DNA from: Longimicrobiales bacterium
GTDB lineage: Bacteria; Gemmatimonadota; Gemmatimonadetes; Longimicrobiales; Gaopeijiaceae
Length of the DNA stretch: 64,000 nucleotides
NCBI GenBank assembly: GCA_028823235.1
Contig: JAPKBW010000002.1
Coordinates: forward strand, 1-64,000
Direction: 5' to 3'
Shown here: positions 27,369 to 36,385 of the stretch, in pieces
Numbering within the stretch: position 1 is the first letter of the stretch
Layout: every line of letters starts with the position of its first letter
Made by a program: the position numbers and the translations under genes
The notes under the pieces: model-generated
Seen by the model: the letters and a program-made list of their open reading frames with translations, nothing else
Told to the model about the DNA's origin: nothing
Databases searched by the model: none

Positions 27369-27542
27369 ATGTCTGTACTGATCGATCGATTTGGGGCCAA
27401 TCGCAAAGCAGCGGACGCGTTTCTTGCTGCGATGGATGGGTATGGCTGCCTGACCCTGAGGGCTCCCGGAAAGTGGACACCGTCGCAATTCGTCGAGCCG
27501 CACACACTGAATCATCTCTTCCAGATGCCGGAGCAGTCATGA
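27369..27542 (+). CDS. small ORF coupled to creatininase, perhaps a DinB-like N-terminal fragment
   Basis: The 57-residue ORF starts at ATG 27369 behind a strong GGAGGCGAG site. Its TGA overlaps the creatininase ATG as ATGA, so it may drive that gene's translation. ADAFLAAMDGYG followed by RAPGKWTPSQFVE resembles the first helix and loop of DinB-superfamily proteins, where PGKWSPxQVxEH carries the first metal His; here the His is displaced. It is either a truncated DinB protein or a leader peptide. Confidence 0.45.
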   Translation: MSVLIDRFGANRKAADAFLAAMDGYGCLTLRAPGKWTPSQFVEPHTLNHLFQMPEQS

Positions 27543-28495
27543 GAATCAGAATCTGGTTAGGCCTACTCCTTGGGGGTGCGACGTTGGCTTCCGCCGCGAC
27601 TAGTGGTCGCCTGGACGCCCAGGAAAATCCGCTCCCTGCCGTGGAGAAGGTCCGCAACTACCTCCCCCACATGACTGTGCCCGAGGTGCAGGACCTGCTG
27701 AGCCGCTCGGACATGGTGATTCTACCCGTCGCCTCACTCGAACAGCACGGGCTGCATCTGCCCATTGGAACCGACTACCTGAATGGGGTGGAGAGGGCCA
27801 AGCTCATCGCGCAGCGCGCAGACGTTCTTGTGGCCCCGATTCTCCTTCCGGGGCAGTCGCCGTATCACATGGGCTTTGAGGGGACGGTCACGCTCCCCTC
27901 GCCGCTCATCCAGGAGGTGTACGTCGAGGCGGCCAAGAGCCTGATGACGCATGGCTTCAAGCGGTTTTTGGTTCTGAACGCACACGGAGGAAACGCTGCA
28001 ATCACACGGTTCATCGTTGATAGGATTAACCAGGAGACTGAGGGGATCGCAGTGGACCTCGGAGCCGTTCTGGGTCCCTTCAGGCAGCCGCTGGCCGGCA
28101 CACCTCAGTCTGACAATGCGCCCCCGGTGTTCGACCGCCACGGCGGGACCGGTGAAACGTCGAGCTCCATGTATCTCATACCGGAACTCGTGAATCTTGA
28201 TGTGGCTGTTCCGGCTGAGTTGACACTTCCCCCTCACATGGAGGCGATGCTTCCGGCGGTGATCGGAGGTGACCCGACAGCGCTCACGGTTTTCCTCGCA
28301 GAGGGGCTGAAGGACGAAGCGACCGGGAAGGGCACCTCGGCCGCTCAGATGTCGACGACCGGTGTGTGGGGCGTGAGGGATCCTGCCGAAGGCACAGCCG
28401 AGCGCGGGTGGGCGGACACTGAGTCGATGGTCACTGCCGCGGTCGCTTTCATCGAACGATGGAATGAGCTCAGACCTCCGGGGACCGGACGATAG
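27539..28495 (+). CDS. exported creatininase-family amidohydrolase (canonical metal site)
   Basis: The protein has 318 residues; ATG 27539 gives a signal peptide ending in RLDAQ. The creatininase metal ligands are all present: Glu, His and Asp in ASLEQHGLHLPIGTDYL, His in LNAHGGNAA, and Glu in HGGTGETSSSMYL. Enzymes of this family open cyclic amides (creatinine) or deformylate and hydrolyse related amides. Periplasmic export and the neighbourhood of hydantoin- and acyl-amide-cleaving enzymes fit use of lactam- or amide-type nitrogen. A hairpin and T run follow at 28539-28575. Confidence 0.9.
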   Translation: MRIRIWLGLLLGGATLASAATSGRLDAQENPLPAVEKVRNYLPHMTVPEVQDLLSRSDMVILPVASLEQHGLHLPIGTDYLNGVERAKLIAQRADVLVAPILLPGQSPYHMGFEGTVTLPSPLIQEVYVEAAKSLMTHGFKRFLVLNAHGGNAAITRFIVDRINQETEGIAVDLGAVLGPFRQPLAGTPQSDNAPPVFDRHGGTGETSSSMYLIPELVNLDVAVPAELTLPPHMEAMLPAVIGGDPTALTVFLAEGLKDEATGKGTSAAQMSTTGVWGVRDPAEGTAERGWADTESMVTAAVAFIERWNELRPPGTGR

Positions 28496-28538
28496 GCATG
28501 CGACTACGCGGGCGTCGGACTGGCATTGTGGGCTGACG

Positions 28539-28575
28539 GTGGGCGAGCCCGGACATGGGATCGCCCACGGTTTTT
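28539..28575 (+). terminator. probable Rho-independent terminator after creatininase gene
   Basis: GTGGGCGA (28539-28546) pairs perfectly with TCGCCCAC (28561-28568) across a 14-base loop, followed by TTTTT at 28571-28575. It lies 43 bases past the stop. Confidence 0.6.
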
Positions 28576-28904
28576 GTAACGATTTATGGAGTCGTCGGGG
28601 TCCATGATGCGAACGGAAATCCCACGATCGATGGGTTCAGCCATTGGGTCCAACGATGGCATCCGGAGCTACCGCGAGGTCGCTCACCCTGGGAACGGGA
28701 CGGCCCCGACGAACGATTGGTGCGGCTTCACGCTTGAAGCCGGCCTTAGGGGATAGGCTACCGGACTGCATCAGCCGGAGAGGCAGCTCCTACTGTCTTG
28801 CAAGAAGTACCTATCCGCCGAACCTCGCTCAGGCGGTTCAAGACGACGGCATCGTGATTGAGCCCGAGTGGCTGACGCCTGGGATGGCTCACATCAAGTC
28901 CTGG
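28576..28904. other. intergenic stretch without recognisable gene
   Basis: 329 bases between the creatininase terminator and the convergent RidA gene. Short frames on the plus strand (for example 28555-28737) read like non-coding or long-decayed sequence; no domain motif or ribosome site is visible. Confidence 0.4.
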
Positions 28905-29498
28905 CTACGACCGAATCTGCCAGTACGTCTCGATCTCGGTCGCCATCCCGCCCGGTAGCGAACTCATCCCAACTGCAGCCCTAGTTCCTTTCCCTGCGTC
29001 CTCGCCGAAGATCTGGACCATGAAGTCGCTGAAGCCGTTGATCACAAGGGGCTGATCGATGAAGTCCGGTGTGGCATTCACCATTCCAAAAGTCCGAACC
29101 AGCCGTTCCACTCGGTCGAGGCTTCCCAGCGCGTTTCGGACAGTCGCGAGAATGTTCAGCCCGCACTGATACGCCGCGGCCTGGCCCTGCTCGATCGAGT
29201 AGTCATCCCCGACTTTCCCCTGGAATCCGGGTCCGCCGTCCGGCGTGCGGGGCGTGTGGCCTGCTGCATACAGAACGTTGCCCACGACCACAGCCGGGAC
29301 GTAGGTCGCGATCGGACGCGGTGCGGTAGGGAGCTCAATGCCGAGTTCTCGGATCCGTGCTTCCGGACTGACCTGAGTGAGTCGCTCCAGTTCGGCCCCG
29401 GCGCTCTCCGCTGCCGACAGCCGGCCAGGCAAGAAGAGTCCGAGGCCCGCTGTCGCGGCGCCTCCGAAAAAGCTGCGACGGGTCGGTTGATTCGGCAT
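28905..29498 (-). CDS. Tat-exported RidA/YjgF-family protein
   Basis: The protein has about 197 residues from ATG 29498 (an in-frame ATG at 29522 adds eight residues). The Tat signal is QPTRRSFFGGAATAGLGLF. The RidA fold follows: VVVGNVLYAAGHTPRT, DYSIEQGQAAAYQCGLNILA, RVERLVRTFGMVNAT and GTRAAVGMSSLPGG, the last with the Arg that binds the carboxylate in enamine/imine deaminases. RidA proteins are normally cytosolic and hydrolyse reactive 2-aminoacrylate; export suggests a different substrate, such as a periplasmic imine produced by an oxidase. Confidence 0.87.
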   Translation of the reverse strand: MPNQPTRRSFFGGAATAGLGLFLPGRLSAAESAGAELERLTQVSPEARIRELGIELPTAPRPIATYVPAVVVGNVLYAAGHTPRTPDGGPGFQGKVGDDYSIEQGQAAAYQCGLNILATVRNALGSLDRVERLVRTFGMVNATPDFIDQPLVINGFSDFMVQIFGEDAGKGTRAAVGMSSLPGGMATEIETYWQIRS

Positions 29499-29657
29499 GA
29501 GCTCTACTGAGTTGGAGTGCAATGAATTGGTGAGGCGATCGAATCTCTGATCTAATCATAGGACAGCAGTCTGGAGCAGACGACCCAGGGATACCAAACG
29601 GGGCCCCGACCATGATGTGGTCCAGGCCCCGCGTTCTATCGACTGCTGAGAGGCAGG

Positions 29658-30968
29658 CTAGCTGATCGTCGCGAGCCCTACCTGTGCGAGCACCACCAGC
29701 ATGACGCGCTGTACCCCGATGTGGCCGTCGACATTGCGGAACCACTCGTCGAGAGAGTGTGCGCCTACGCCCTGACCACCACCACCAATGGTGATCGCCG
29801 GGATGCCCATGGAGATCGGGATGTTCGAATCCGTGGACGAGCGACCGAACGTCGGCTCGAGGCCCATGGCGCGCGTGACTGCGGCAGCCTGCTGCACATA
29901 CGGGTCGTCCTCGGCTACTTCACCTGACGGACGGTCACCAATGAGATCAACGTCGACCGTGAGCGCCGGGCCACGTGTCCGGAGATCATTCTCTTCCGAC
30001 ATTGCGTGCTGGATCGCACCCTGGAGAATCGCATCAACAGCGATGAGAGTCTCCACGCCCTGCGAACGCATGTCGATCTCCATCCAGGACTCGAACGGGA
30101 CCGAGTTCACGGACGTGCCGCCACCGACTCGGCCCACGTTGTAGCTCGTCCGGAACGGAGCGTTACGGGTGTACGGATCCGCGCCATCCTGGAAGTAGCG
30201 GATTGCCCTACCCATCGCGTGTGCCGGGTTTGCGAGGCCGAAGGCACCCCACGAATGTCCACCCGGTCCCTTGAACGTCACGCGGTAGCGATGAGACCCG
30301 AGACCCATGTGGGTGATACCCGTCGCACCGGTGCCATCGACCGAGATGAACTGGTCGATGCGAGGTCCGCCGTCCCGGAAGAGGTGCTTCATGCCGCGCA
30401 GATCACCGATTCCTTCTTCACCGACGTTCCCGATGAAGAGGATGTCGCCCTCGGTCCTGATGTTTGCGTCGTTCATCGCACGAAGCACAGCGAGCAGCGT
30501 CGCGAGCCCTCGTGTGTCGTCGGCGATGCCGGGTGCGAAGATCGTGTCACCCCGCTGGGTGATGCTCACATCCGTACCTTCAGGGAAGACCGTGTCCAGA
30601 TGACCAGCGATGGCCAACACTTCCCCACCACCCGTGCCGCGACGGAGCCCGATCACGTTGCCGATTTCGTCCGTCCAGGCACTATCCACGCCGATTTCGC
30701 GAATCATTTCCAGATACGCTGCACCGCGCTCGTCCTCCATGAACGGCGGTGCCGGGATCTGGGTGAGCGTGCGCAGGTCGTCCATCGTCTGTTCGTCTGT
30801 CGCTTCGATATGATCCATCGCGGACTGGACGACGGGGCTGCTCATGAGTTGGCGGATTTGGGCGTCGTAGTCCGACGCCGTCTGAGCCTGGAGCTCCGAG
30901 GCGACGGACACCAGCAGGCAGGTAAGGGCCGCGGCGGTAACAAAGGGGCGAAGGGAACGAGCTATCAT
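29658..30968 (-). CDS. exported M20-family metallopeptidase (peptidase T / ArgE-DapE-like)
   Basis: The protein has 436 residues; ATG 30968 gives a signal peptide ending in SELQAQ. The co-catalytic zinc site is visible: AIAGHLDTVFPEG (His, Asp), GIADDTRGLATL (bridging Asp), GNVGEEGIGDLRG (general-base Glu-Glu), and a C-terminal His in GVGAHSLDEWF. The dimerisation domain starts near HRYRVTFKGPGGHSWG. The role is periplasmic peptide or N-acyl amino acid hydrolysis. It shares a ~200-base divergent promoter region with the M20D gene at 31169. Confidence 0.9.
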   Translation of the reverse strand: MIARSLRPFVTAAALTCLLVSVASELQAQTASDYDAQIRQLMSSPVVQSAMDHIEATDEQTMDDLRTLTQIPAPPFMEDERGAAYLEMIREIGVDSAWTDEIGNVIGLRRGTGGGEVLAIAGHLDTVFPEGTDVSITQRGDTIFAPGIADDTRGLATLLAVLRAMNDANIRTEGDILFIGNVGEEGIGDLRGMKHLFRDGGPRIDQFISVDGTGATGITHMGLGSHRYRVTFKGPGGHSWGAFGLANPAHAMGRAIRYFQDGADPYTRNAPFRTSYNVGRVGGGTSVNSVPFESWMEIDMRSQGVETLIAVDAILQGAIQHAMSEENDLRTRGPALTVDVDLIGDRPSGEVAEDDPYVQQAAAVTRAMGLEPTFGRSSTDSNIPISMGIPAITIGGGGQGVGAHSLDEWFRNVDGHIGVQRVMLVVLAQVGLATIS

Positions 30969-31168
30969 GGCTTCTTGAACTCCAGTGGTACGATTTGCGA
31001 TCGGTCGATGGATGATGTGGCCCGGACTATGCGAAGGGCTGCGATCTCGCGGAAGGCCCCGAGGACGACATAGCGCACGTGACTTGTTCCAGCCGCACCC
31101 CTCTCCTACCGTCTCAGCGACCCGAATGGGTCCACCGATACCGGCACTGCACAAGGAGCACCTCGAAC

Positions 31169-32674
31169 ATGATGTTGCCTGGCACCTCAGACGTTCTACA
31201 TCGCTCGCGCCGTTCTCTGCACCGTCCTAGCCTCGCCGCCGCCGCCTTTCTGGTTTTGGCAACGCCGGTGTTCGCGCAGGATGCCAAGGATCAGATGGCT
31301 GCATTCATCGATGCGAACGCAGATCAGTTCGGCGAAACCGCTCAGGAGATCTGGGAGCTGGCTGAGGTCGGCTATATGGAGACCGAGTCGTCGGAGACCC
31401 TTCAGGGACTCCTGCGCGCCGAAGGCTTTGAGATCGCAGCCGGTGTGGCGGGAATCCCGACGGCGTTCGTCGCATCGTGGGGCGGAGGCGGCCCGGTCAT
31501 CGGGATCATGGGTGAATACGACGCGCTACCTGGCATCAACCAGAGTCGGTCTGCGGAGCGCGATCCGATTCCCGGGAAGATCGCAGGGCATGCGTGTGGG
31601 CATCACCTTTTCGGCACCGGCTCCGTGGCTGCCGCCATGGCGGTGAAGGACTGGCTCGAGGAGACGGGGACAACCGGCACAGTCCGTGTCTACGGTACGC
31701 CAGCTGAGGAAGGCGGCGCGGGGAAGGTCTACATGGTTCGAGCCGGCCTGATGAATGACGTGGACGCCATGCTGCACTGGCATGCGGGCTCCCGGAACGA
31801 CGCGAGCGCCTCGTCCTCGCTGGCCAACAAGTCGGCGAAGATTCGTTTCTACGGCCAGTCGGCCCATGCGGCGGCGGCCCCCTGGCGCGGCCGCTCGTCG
31901 CTCGACGGTGTCGAGGCGATGCACGACATGATCAACATGATGCGTGAGCATGTGACCCCGGCCAGCCGGATTCATTACGTGATCACTGCGGGTGGCTTTG
32001 CACCGAACGTCATTCCGGACTTCGCCGAGTCTTACATCTATGTTCGGCACCCAGACCCGGAAGAAGTTCGTCGGATGTTCGACCGAGTCATTTTGACGGC
32101 GGAGGGCGCTGCGCTCGGAACGGAGACCCGAATGGAGTACGAGGTCATCCACGGCATCTACAACGTGCTGCCGAACGCGGCTCTCGGGCGTGCGATGCAT
32201 GCGAACCTATCGCGCGTTGGAGGTGTGCCATACACGGCAGATGAAGTGCGCTTCGCTGAGATGATTCAGACCACGTTCCCGGATGGCGTGCCGCCCATTT
32301 CAAGTGCTCAAGATGTTCAGCCATTTGAAGTGATCGAGGTCGGGCAGGGGGGCTCGACGGACGTTGGAGACGTGAGTTGGACGATTCCGACGGCGGGTCT
32401 GAGCACTGCGACGTGGGTGCCGGGGACGTCTGCGCACTCCTGGCAGGCGGTTGCCGCCGGTGGGACAGAGATCGGGAACAAGGGCATGATCAACGCTGCG
32501 AAGGCGCTGGCGTTCACCATGCACGATCTCTTCACGAACCCGGCCCTGCTTGAAGAAGCCCGTACCGAGTTTCTGACCCGTCGCGGCCCCGACTACATCT
32601 ACGAGCCACTGCTCGGCGATCGCGATCCGCCGTTGGACTATCGGGCGAGCGTGATTGGGGGTTCGGGAAACTAG
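31169..32674 (+). CDS. exported M20D amidohydrolase (AbgB-like, p-aminobenzoyl-glutamate hydrolase type)
   Basis: The protein has about 501 residues from ATG 31169, behind AAGGAG; ATG 31172 is equivalent. A signal with a long n-region ends in TPVFAQ. Motifs: GIMGEYDALPG, GHACGHHLFGTGS (Cys-Gly-His-His cluster of M20D), GTPAEEGGAGKVYMVRAG and DAMLHWHAGS, plus VPGTSAHSWQ near the end. AbgB proteins hydrolyse p-aminobenzoyl-glutamate; in exported relatives the true substrate is usually unknown, probably an N-acyl or peptide-like amide. It is transcribed away from the other M20 gene. Confidence 0.9.
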   Translation: MMLPGTSDVLHRSRRSLHRPSLAAAAFLVLATPVFAQDAKDQMAAFIDANADQFGETAQEIWELAEVGYMETESSETLQGLLRAEGFEIAAGVAGIPTAFVASWGGGGPVIGIMGEYDALPGINQSRSAERDPIPGKIAGHACGHHLFGTGSVAAAMAVKDWLEETGTTGTVRVYGTPAEEGGAGKVYMVRAGLMNDVDAMLHWHAGSRNDASASSSLANKSAKIRFYGQSAHAAAAPWRGRSSLDGVEAMHDMINMMREHVTPASRIHYVITAGGFAPNVIPDFAESYIYVRHPDPEEVRRMFDRVILTAEGAALGTETRMEYEVIHGIYNVLPNAALGRAMHANLSRVGGVPYTADEVRFAEMIQTTFPDGVPPISSAQDVQPFEVIEVGQGGSTDVGDVSWTIPTAGLSTATWVPGTSAHSWQAVAAGGTEIGNKGMINAAKALAFTMHDLFTNPALLEEARTEFLTRRGPDYIYEPLLGDRDPPLDYRASVIGGSGN

Positions 32675-32694
32675 GGGCGACCCCAAGAGGGACG

Positions 32695-33427
32695 ATGTTC
32701 TCGCGAGCGTGGCGCCAGCTCGAGTGCCGTCACCGTGCCTGGCGGTATCGAGTCCGAAAAGACCCGCCGGAAGTTCGGTGGATGCGTGAAGTGATCCCAA
32801 GGGGCCACGGTCGTTGATGCCGGCGCGTACAAAGGCGGGTACACCTTCTGGATGCGTGAGGAGGTGGGCCCGCAGGGGCAGGTGTTCGCATTTGAGCCCC
32901 AGCCGGAGCTCGCGGACTTCGTCGGGCGCATGATCCAGGTCGTCAGCTGGCAGAACGTCCTCGTCGACTGTTGTGGATTGTCGTCCGAGGCGGGAGAGAG
33001 GGCACTCCATGCCCCCCTGGGAAGACCGAGCCAACAGGCGTCCCTCGTCGTCGAACGGACTGACGGACGTAGCTACGACCTTCCGCTTAAGACCCTGGAC
33101 GAGGCGTTCGCTGAGCATGATGGCCGGCCTGTGTCCCTCATCAAGTGCGGTGTGGAAGGACACGAACTCGATGTGTTTCTGGGGGAGGCGAGCCACGCTC
33201 GAGCGCGACCAACCTCGGCTGTTGTTCGAGTGCGAAGAACGACACGATCGCGAGCGAGGGGTTGGCGCTGTGTTCGAGTATCTAGAGTCGCTGGGCTATG
33301 TCGGCCAGGTCTTCATGGGCCGGGATCTGCTACCGCTCGATCAGTTCGACGTGAGGCTGCATCAGGACGAACTGAAGCGGCCCCCTATGCGAACAACTTT
33401 GCCTTCGTGCATACAGACGGTCTCTAG
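32695..33427 (+). pseudogene. FkbM-family methyltransferase, disrupted by three single-base indels
   Basis: ATG 32695 with an AAGAGGG site opens a frame reading RYRVRKDPPEVRWMREVIPRG, then stops. A second frame continues ATVVDAGAYKGGYTFWMREE (SAM-binding motif I of FkbM proteins), VGPQGQVFAFEPQPELADFV and SLIKCGVEGHELDVFLG. A third gives RATLERDQPRLLFECEER and EYLESLGYVGQVFMG. The second frame then returns for YANNFAFVHTDGL and the TAG at 33425. The shifts fall at GGGG 32801-32804 (one G short), GGGGG 33181-33185 (one G too many) and CCCCC 33382-33386 (one C short). Restoring these gives a normal-length ~245-residue protein. It is either a pseudogene or an intact gene hidden by homopolymer errors. 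Confidence 0.8.
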
Positions 33428-33822
33428 CTACGCCCGCGAATCCTCGCTGGTCCACGAAGTCTCTCGACTACCGCCCGGCCCTCCGAGTTTAGAAGCGAGC
33501 CTCTCGGTCGCCACTGTGTACGCGCAGCCGAAACAGACGACGTCCCCCGTCCCAGCGACCACGAGTCGGTGGCCCCACAACCAGCTCATCGAGCTGACGC
33601 CGCCGAGCGCGCCGCCTTCCTCGTTTGCTCGTTCACCGGGTGGCCGTCCGCAGCATCGGGGACGTCGAGGCCGTTCCACAGTGTTGTCCCAACCTTGCAG
33701 GTGCCTCCGGCCTCTCTACCTTGGCCGCCGTCGGTCGCCTTGGCCGGTCAGTCTGATCTGCATGAGAAAAGACCATATGCGTAAGGATAGTCCTGAGAAC
33801 GACGCGGGCTCGGAGGTGGAAC
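33428..33822. other. intergenic stretch without recognisable gene
   Basis: 395 bases between the fkbM-type pseudogene and dihydropyrimidinase. Both strands have open frames, but they look like high-GC noise; only the GGAGGTGG ribosome site at its right end (about 33811-33818) is functional in appearance. Confidence 0.4.
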
Positions 33823-35331
33823 TTGGGTGACGTACTGATTCGAGGTGGTACGGTCGTGTCTTCCACAGGCACGCAGAAAGCGGACGTCCTGATCCGTGAT
33901 GGCAAGATCATCGAGGTCGGCGCCGACCTCGCCGCCACACGGGGGGATAGCCCCGCGCACGTACTTGGTGGCTCCGTCGAGGTCATCGACGCCACCGGGC
34001 ACTTGGTCATGCCCGGCGGCATCGACACGCACACGCACCTGGCGCATCCGATCGGCCGTCTCGGTGTTACGACGGCGGACGACTTCTACACGGGGACCGT
34101 TGCGGCTGCGTTTGGAGGCGTGACCACCATTGTGGACTTCGCGCTGCAGGATCAGGGTGGCACACTGGCAGCGGCGCGTGATGGACGCCTCGGCGTGATC
34201 GCTCCCGATGCGGTCATCGACTACGGCTTCCACATCATCGTGACAGATGTGAACGAAGCGGTTCTTGGGGAGATCGAAGCACTGGTCGCTTCGGGATTTC
34301 CGTCGTTCAAGATTTACATGACATACGGGGACAAGAAGATCGCTGATGACGATCTGATTCTCCTCCTCGAACGTGCGGCTCAGCACGGTGGACTGATTTA
34401 CGCGCACTGCGAGAACGACTGTGCCGTGACGCATCTGATCGAGCGGCACCTTCACGAAGGAAAGACGGGGCCAGCGTACCACGCGACGAGCCGCCCGCCT
34501 GCTGTCGAAGCCGAGGCGACGAACCGGGCGATCATGCTCGCCGAGCTCGCGGGTGCACCCATCTGTATTGCCCACGTCACGTCAACCGGAGCGGCGGAGC
34601 ATGTGGCGGCGGCTCGTGCGCGGGGAGCATACGTCACGGCGGAGACCTGCCCACAGTATCTGGTTCTGGACGACTCGGTCTACGATCCGGCCGCGGGCTG
34701 CGAGGTGGCCAAGTTCGTTTGTAGCCCTCCGATGCGTGATGTCGCACATGTCGAGGCCCTCTGGAAAGCGCTGGCTGCTGGTTCGATCCAGCAGGTGTCA
34801 TCGGACCACGCGCCGTTCCGCTTCGAGGGACAGAAGACCGGTGGTTGTGACAATTTCACCCAGATCCCGAACGGGCTTCCCGGCATCGAGACCCGGCTCC
34901 CGATCCTGTTCACGGAGGGCGTGACCAAGGGACGCCTTTCGCCGGAGCGTTTTGTGGAACTCGTGGCCACCGGCCCGGCTCGGATCTTCAGCCTGGATAA
35001 CAAGGGCTCGATCGCGCCGGGCATGGATGCCGACATCATCGTGGTCGACCCCGACCGTGAAGTCGAGATCGACCCGTCTGTACTCCACTCCGCAGTCGAC
35101 TACAGCCCTTATCAGGGGATGAAGCTGCGTGGCTTCCCGACCTGGACGCTCTCGCGAGGCGAGGTCGTTGTGGCCGACGGGGAGCTTCTGGGCGAGCGGG
35201 GGCGTGGCGAGCGCGTCGAGCGCCAGCCGATTGATGCTGGTCCGGACTGGTCCGTCGGTCCAACTGCCGCCGAGGCCAGCCGGGTTGAGGCCACTCCCGT
35301 TGGGGCTACTTCGGAATCAGATCGTCCCTGA
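33823..35331 (+). CDS. dihydropyrimidinase / D-hydantoinase
   Basis: The 502-residue cytosolic cyclic amidohydrolase starts at TTG 33823, right after GGAGGTGG. The binuclear metal site is complete: DTHTHL (HxH), the carbamylated Lys in FPSFKIYMTYG, YAHCEND and CIAHVTSTGA (His residues) and SSDHAPF (Asp). The family opens dihydropyrimidines and 5-substituted hydantoins to N-carbamoyl amino acids. The C-terminal 40 residues (Arg/Glu-rich, then Ala/Thr-rich) are a loose extension. No beta-ureidopropionase/carbamoylase is adjacent; the convergent aspartoacylase-like gene overlaps its end by 26 bases. Confidence 0.92.
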   Translation: MGDVLIRGGTVVSSTGTQKADVLIRDGKIIEVGADLAATRGDSPAHVLGGSVEVIDATGHLVMPGGIDTHTHLAHPIGRLGVTTADDFYTGTVAAAFGGVTTIVDFALQDQGGTLAAARDGRLGVIAPDAVIDYGFHIIVTDVNEAVLGEIEALVASGFPSFKIYMTYGDKKIADDDLILLLERAAQHGGLIYAHCENDCAVTHLIERHLHEGKTGPAYHATSRPPAVEAEATNRAIMLAELAGAPICIAHVTSTGAAEHVAAARARGAYVTAETCPQYLVLDDSVYDPAAGCEVAKFVCSPPMRDVAHVEALWKALAAGSIQQVSSDHAPFRFEGQKTGGCDNFTQIPNGLPGIETRLPILFTEGVTKGRLSPERFVELVATGPARIFSLDNKGSIAPGMDADIIVVDPDREVEIDPSVLHSAVDYSPYQGMKLRGFPTWTLSRGEVVVADGELLGERGRGERVERQPIDAGPDWSVGPTAAEASRVEATPVGATSESDRP

Positions 35332-36307
35332 CCTCGTCGATGATGCCGTAAAAGCAGCACCATTCGCCTTCGAGTACCGAAGGACGTGACCGAAGTCCAA
35401 ACACCAGGCCGTCCTCGGGTGCTGCGACCTCGGCGGCCACCTCTCCGTAGAGATCGTAGATCTTTCCGAGGGGTGTGCCTGCGTCCATGGCTGTCTCGAA
35501 CGTCATCGCAGCGTCACCTACCCACATGCCCGATGCGGGTGCGAGGAGCGCCTCCTGGTGGCCCATCCGCCACTCGGCGGCGTAGGTGGCGTCTCCCGAG
35601 ACCATGCCATAGTGCTGCATGACGTTGTAGTAGCCGACAGCCAGATCCTCTGCGATCTCGTGGAAGTCGCTCGTGAGTGTGCGGCAGTTTCCACCGAGCT
35701 CGACCGTGACGCCGGCCTTACCCAACTCAGCCATCTTCGACGCCGGGTTTCCTCCGCCCACGCCACTGCGGAAGACCAAGTCCCACGGCTCGCCCATAGC
35801 GGCGGCGAGCTCGAGGCTCTGAGGATTGTCCGAGGCGAAGATCATGTGCGCGAGGTAGGAGTGCTCGCCTCCTGAGTGGATCGCGATCTGGAGATCACAT
35901 GCGTCCTTCATTGCGATCCAGTGCGCCCATGCCGCACGCTCCGTCGGGTAGCCGTCCGCGCGCCCGGGATACATGCGATTCATGTCGTACGTGAAGGAGT
36001 CGAGCGGGTCTCCACGCTTCCCAGCCTCGAAGGCCGGGACATTCATGGCACCCACGCCGACGACCGTTCCGGAGATCGCGGACGGGTCGAGTCGCTCGAA
36101 GAGTTTGAAGATCGAGAACGCACCCTCCGGTTCATCTCCGTGTGTCGCACCGTTGATCCATAACACCGGGCCATCGCTGGATCCGTGACAGACGAGCACT
36201 GGGATTTCCCGTTTCCGTCCGTCCACACTCGATCCATAGACGAGGGCAGCACGCCCTGACGTTCCGGCGTCAATGCTGCCGTTTCCGATCTCGAATGCAT
36301 CTCTCAT
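35306..36307 (-). CDS. succinylglutamate desuccinylase / aspartoacylase-family zinc hydrolase
   Basis: The 333-residue protein is an M14-related deacylase without an export signal. The zinc motif is NGATHGDEPEG (His-x-x-Glu), followed by YDMNRMYPGR and a later zinc His in LQIAIHSGGE. The C-terminal beta domain ends near LVFGLRSRPSV. Family members remove acyl groups from N-acyl amino acids (N-acetylaspartate, succinylglutamate) or related ectoine intermediates. It is the last gene of a minus-strand operon OsmC-FAH-Ldh-aspartoacylase, and its 3' end overlaps dihydropyrimidinase. Confidence 0.85.
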   Translation of the reverse strand: MRDAFEIGNGSIDAGTSGRAALVYGSSVDGRKREIPVLVCHGSSDGPVLWINGATHGDEPEGAFSIFKLFERLDPSAISGTVVGVGAMNVPAFEAGKRGDPLDSFTYDMNRMYPGRADGYPTERAAWAHWIAMKDACDLQIAIHSGGEHSYLAHMIFASDNPQSLELAAAMGEPWDLVFRSGVGGGNPASKMAELGKAGVTVELGGNCRTLTSDFHEIAEDLAVGYYNVMQHYGMVSGDATYAAEWRMGHQEALLAPASGMWVGDAAMTFETAMDAGTPLGKIYDLYGEVAAEVAAPEDGLVFGLRSRPSVLEGEWCCFYGIIDEVRDDLIPK

Positions 36308-36385
36308 GGCTTTTCGGGTCCTATCGTCACGTGTGTGAAAACTGGGTGTGAATGAAGATGGTCCGTGCTGAAATCCGTTCGGATC

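Noticed and set aside
30006-31073. 355-residue plus-strand ORF
   Set aside because: It is antisense to the M20 peptidase gene, with no family motif; long open antisense frames are common in high-GC DNA.
32695-33427. Programmed frameshifting in the FkbM gene
   Set aside because: Three shifts of mixed sign with no slippery heptamer or stimulating structure; decay or sequencing error is simpler.
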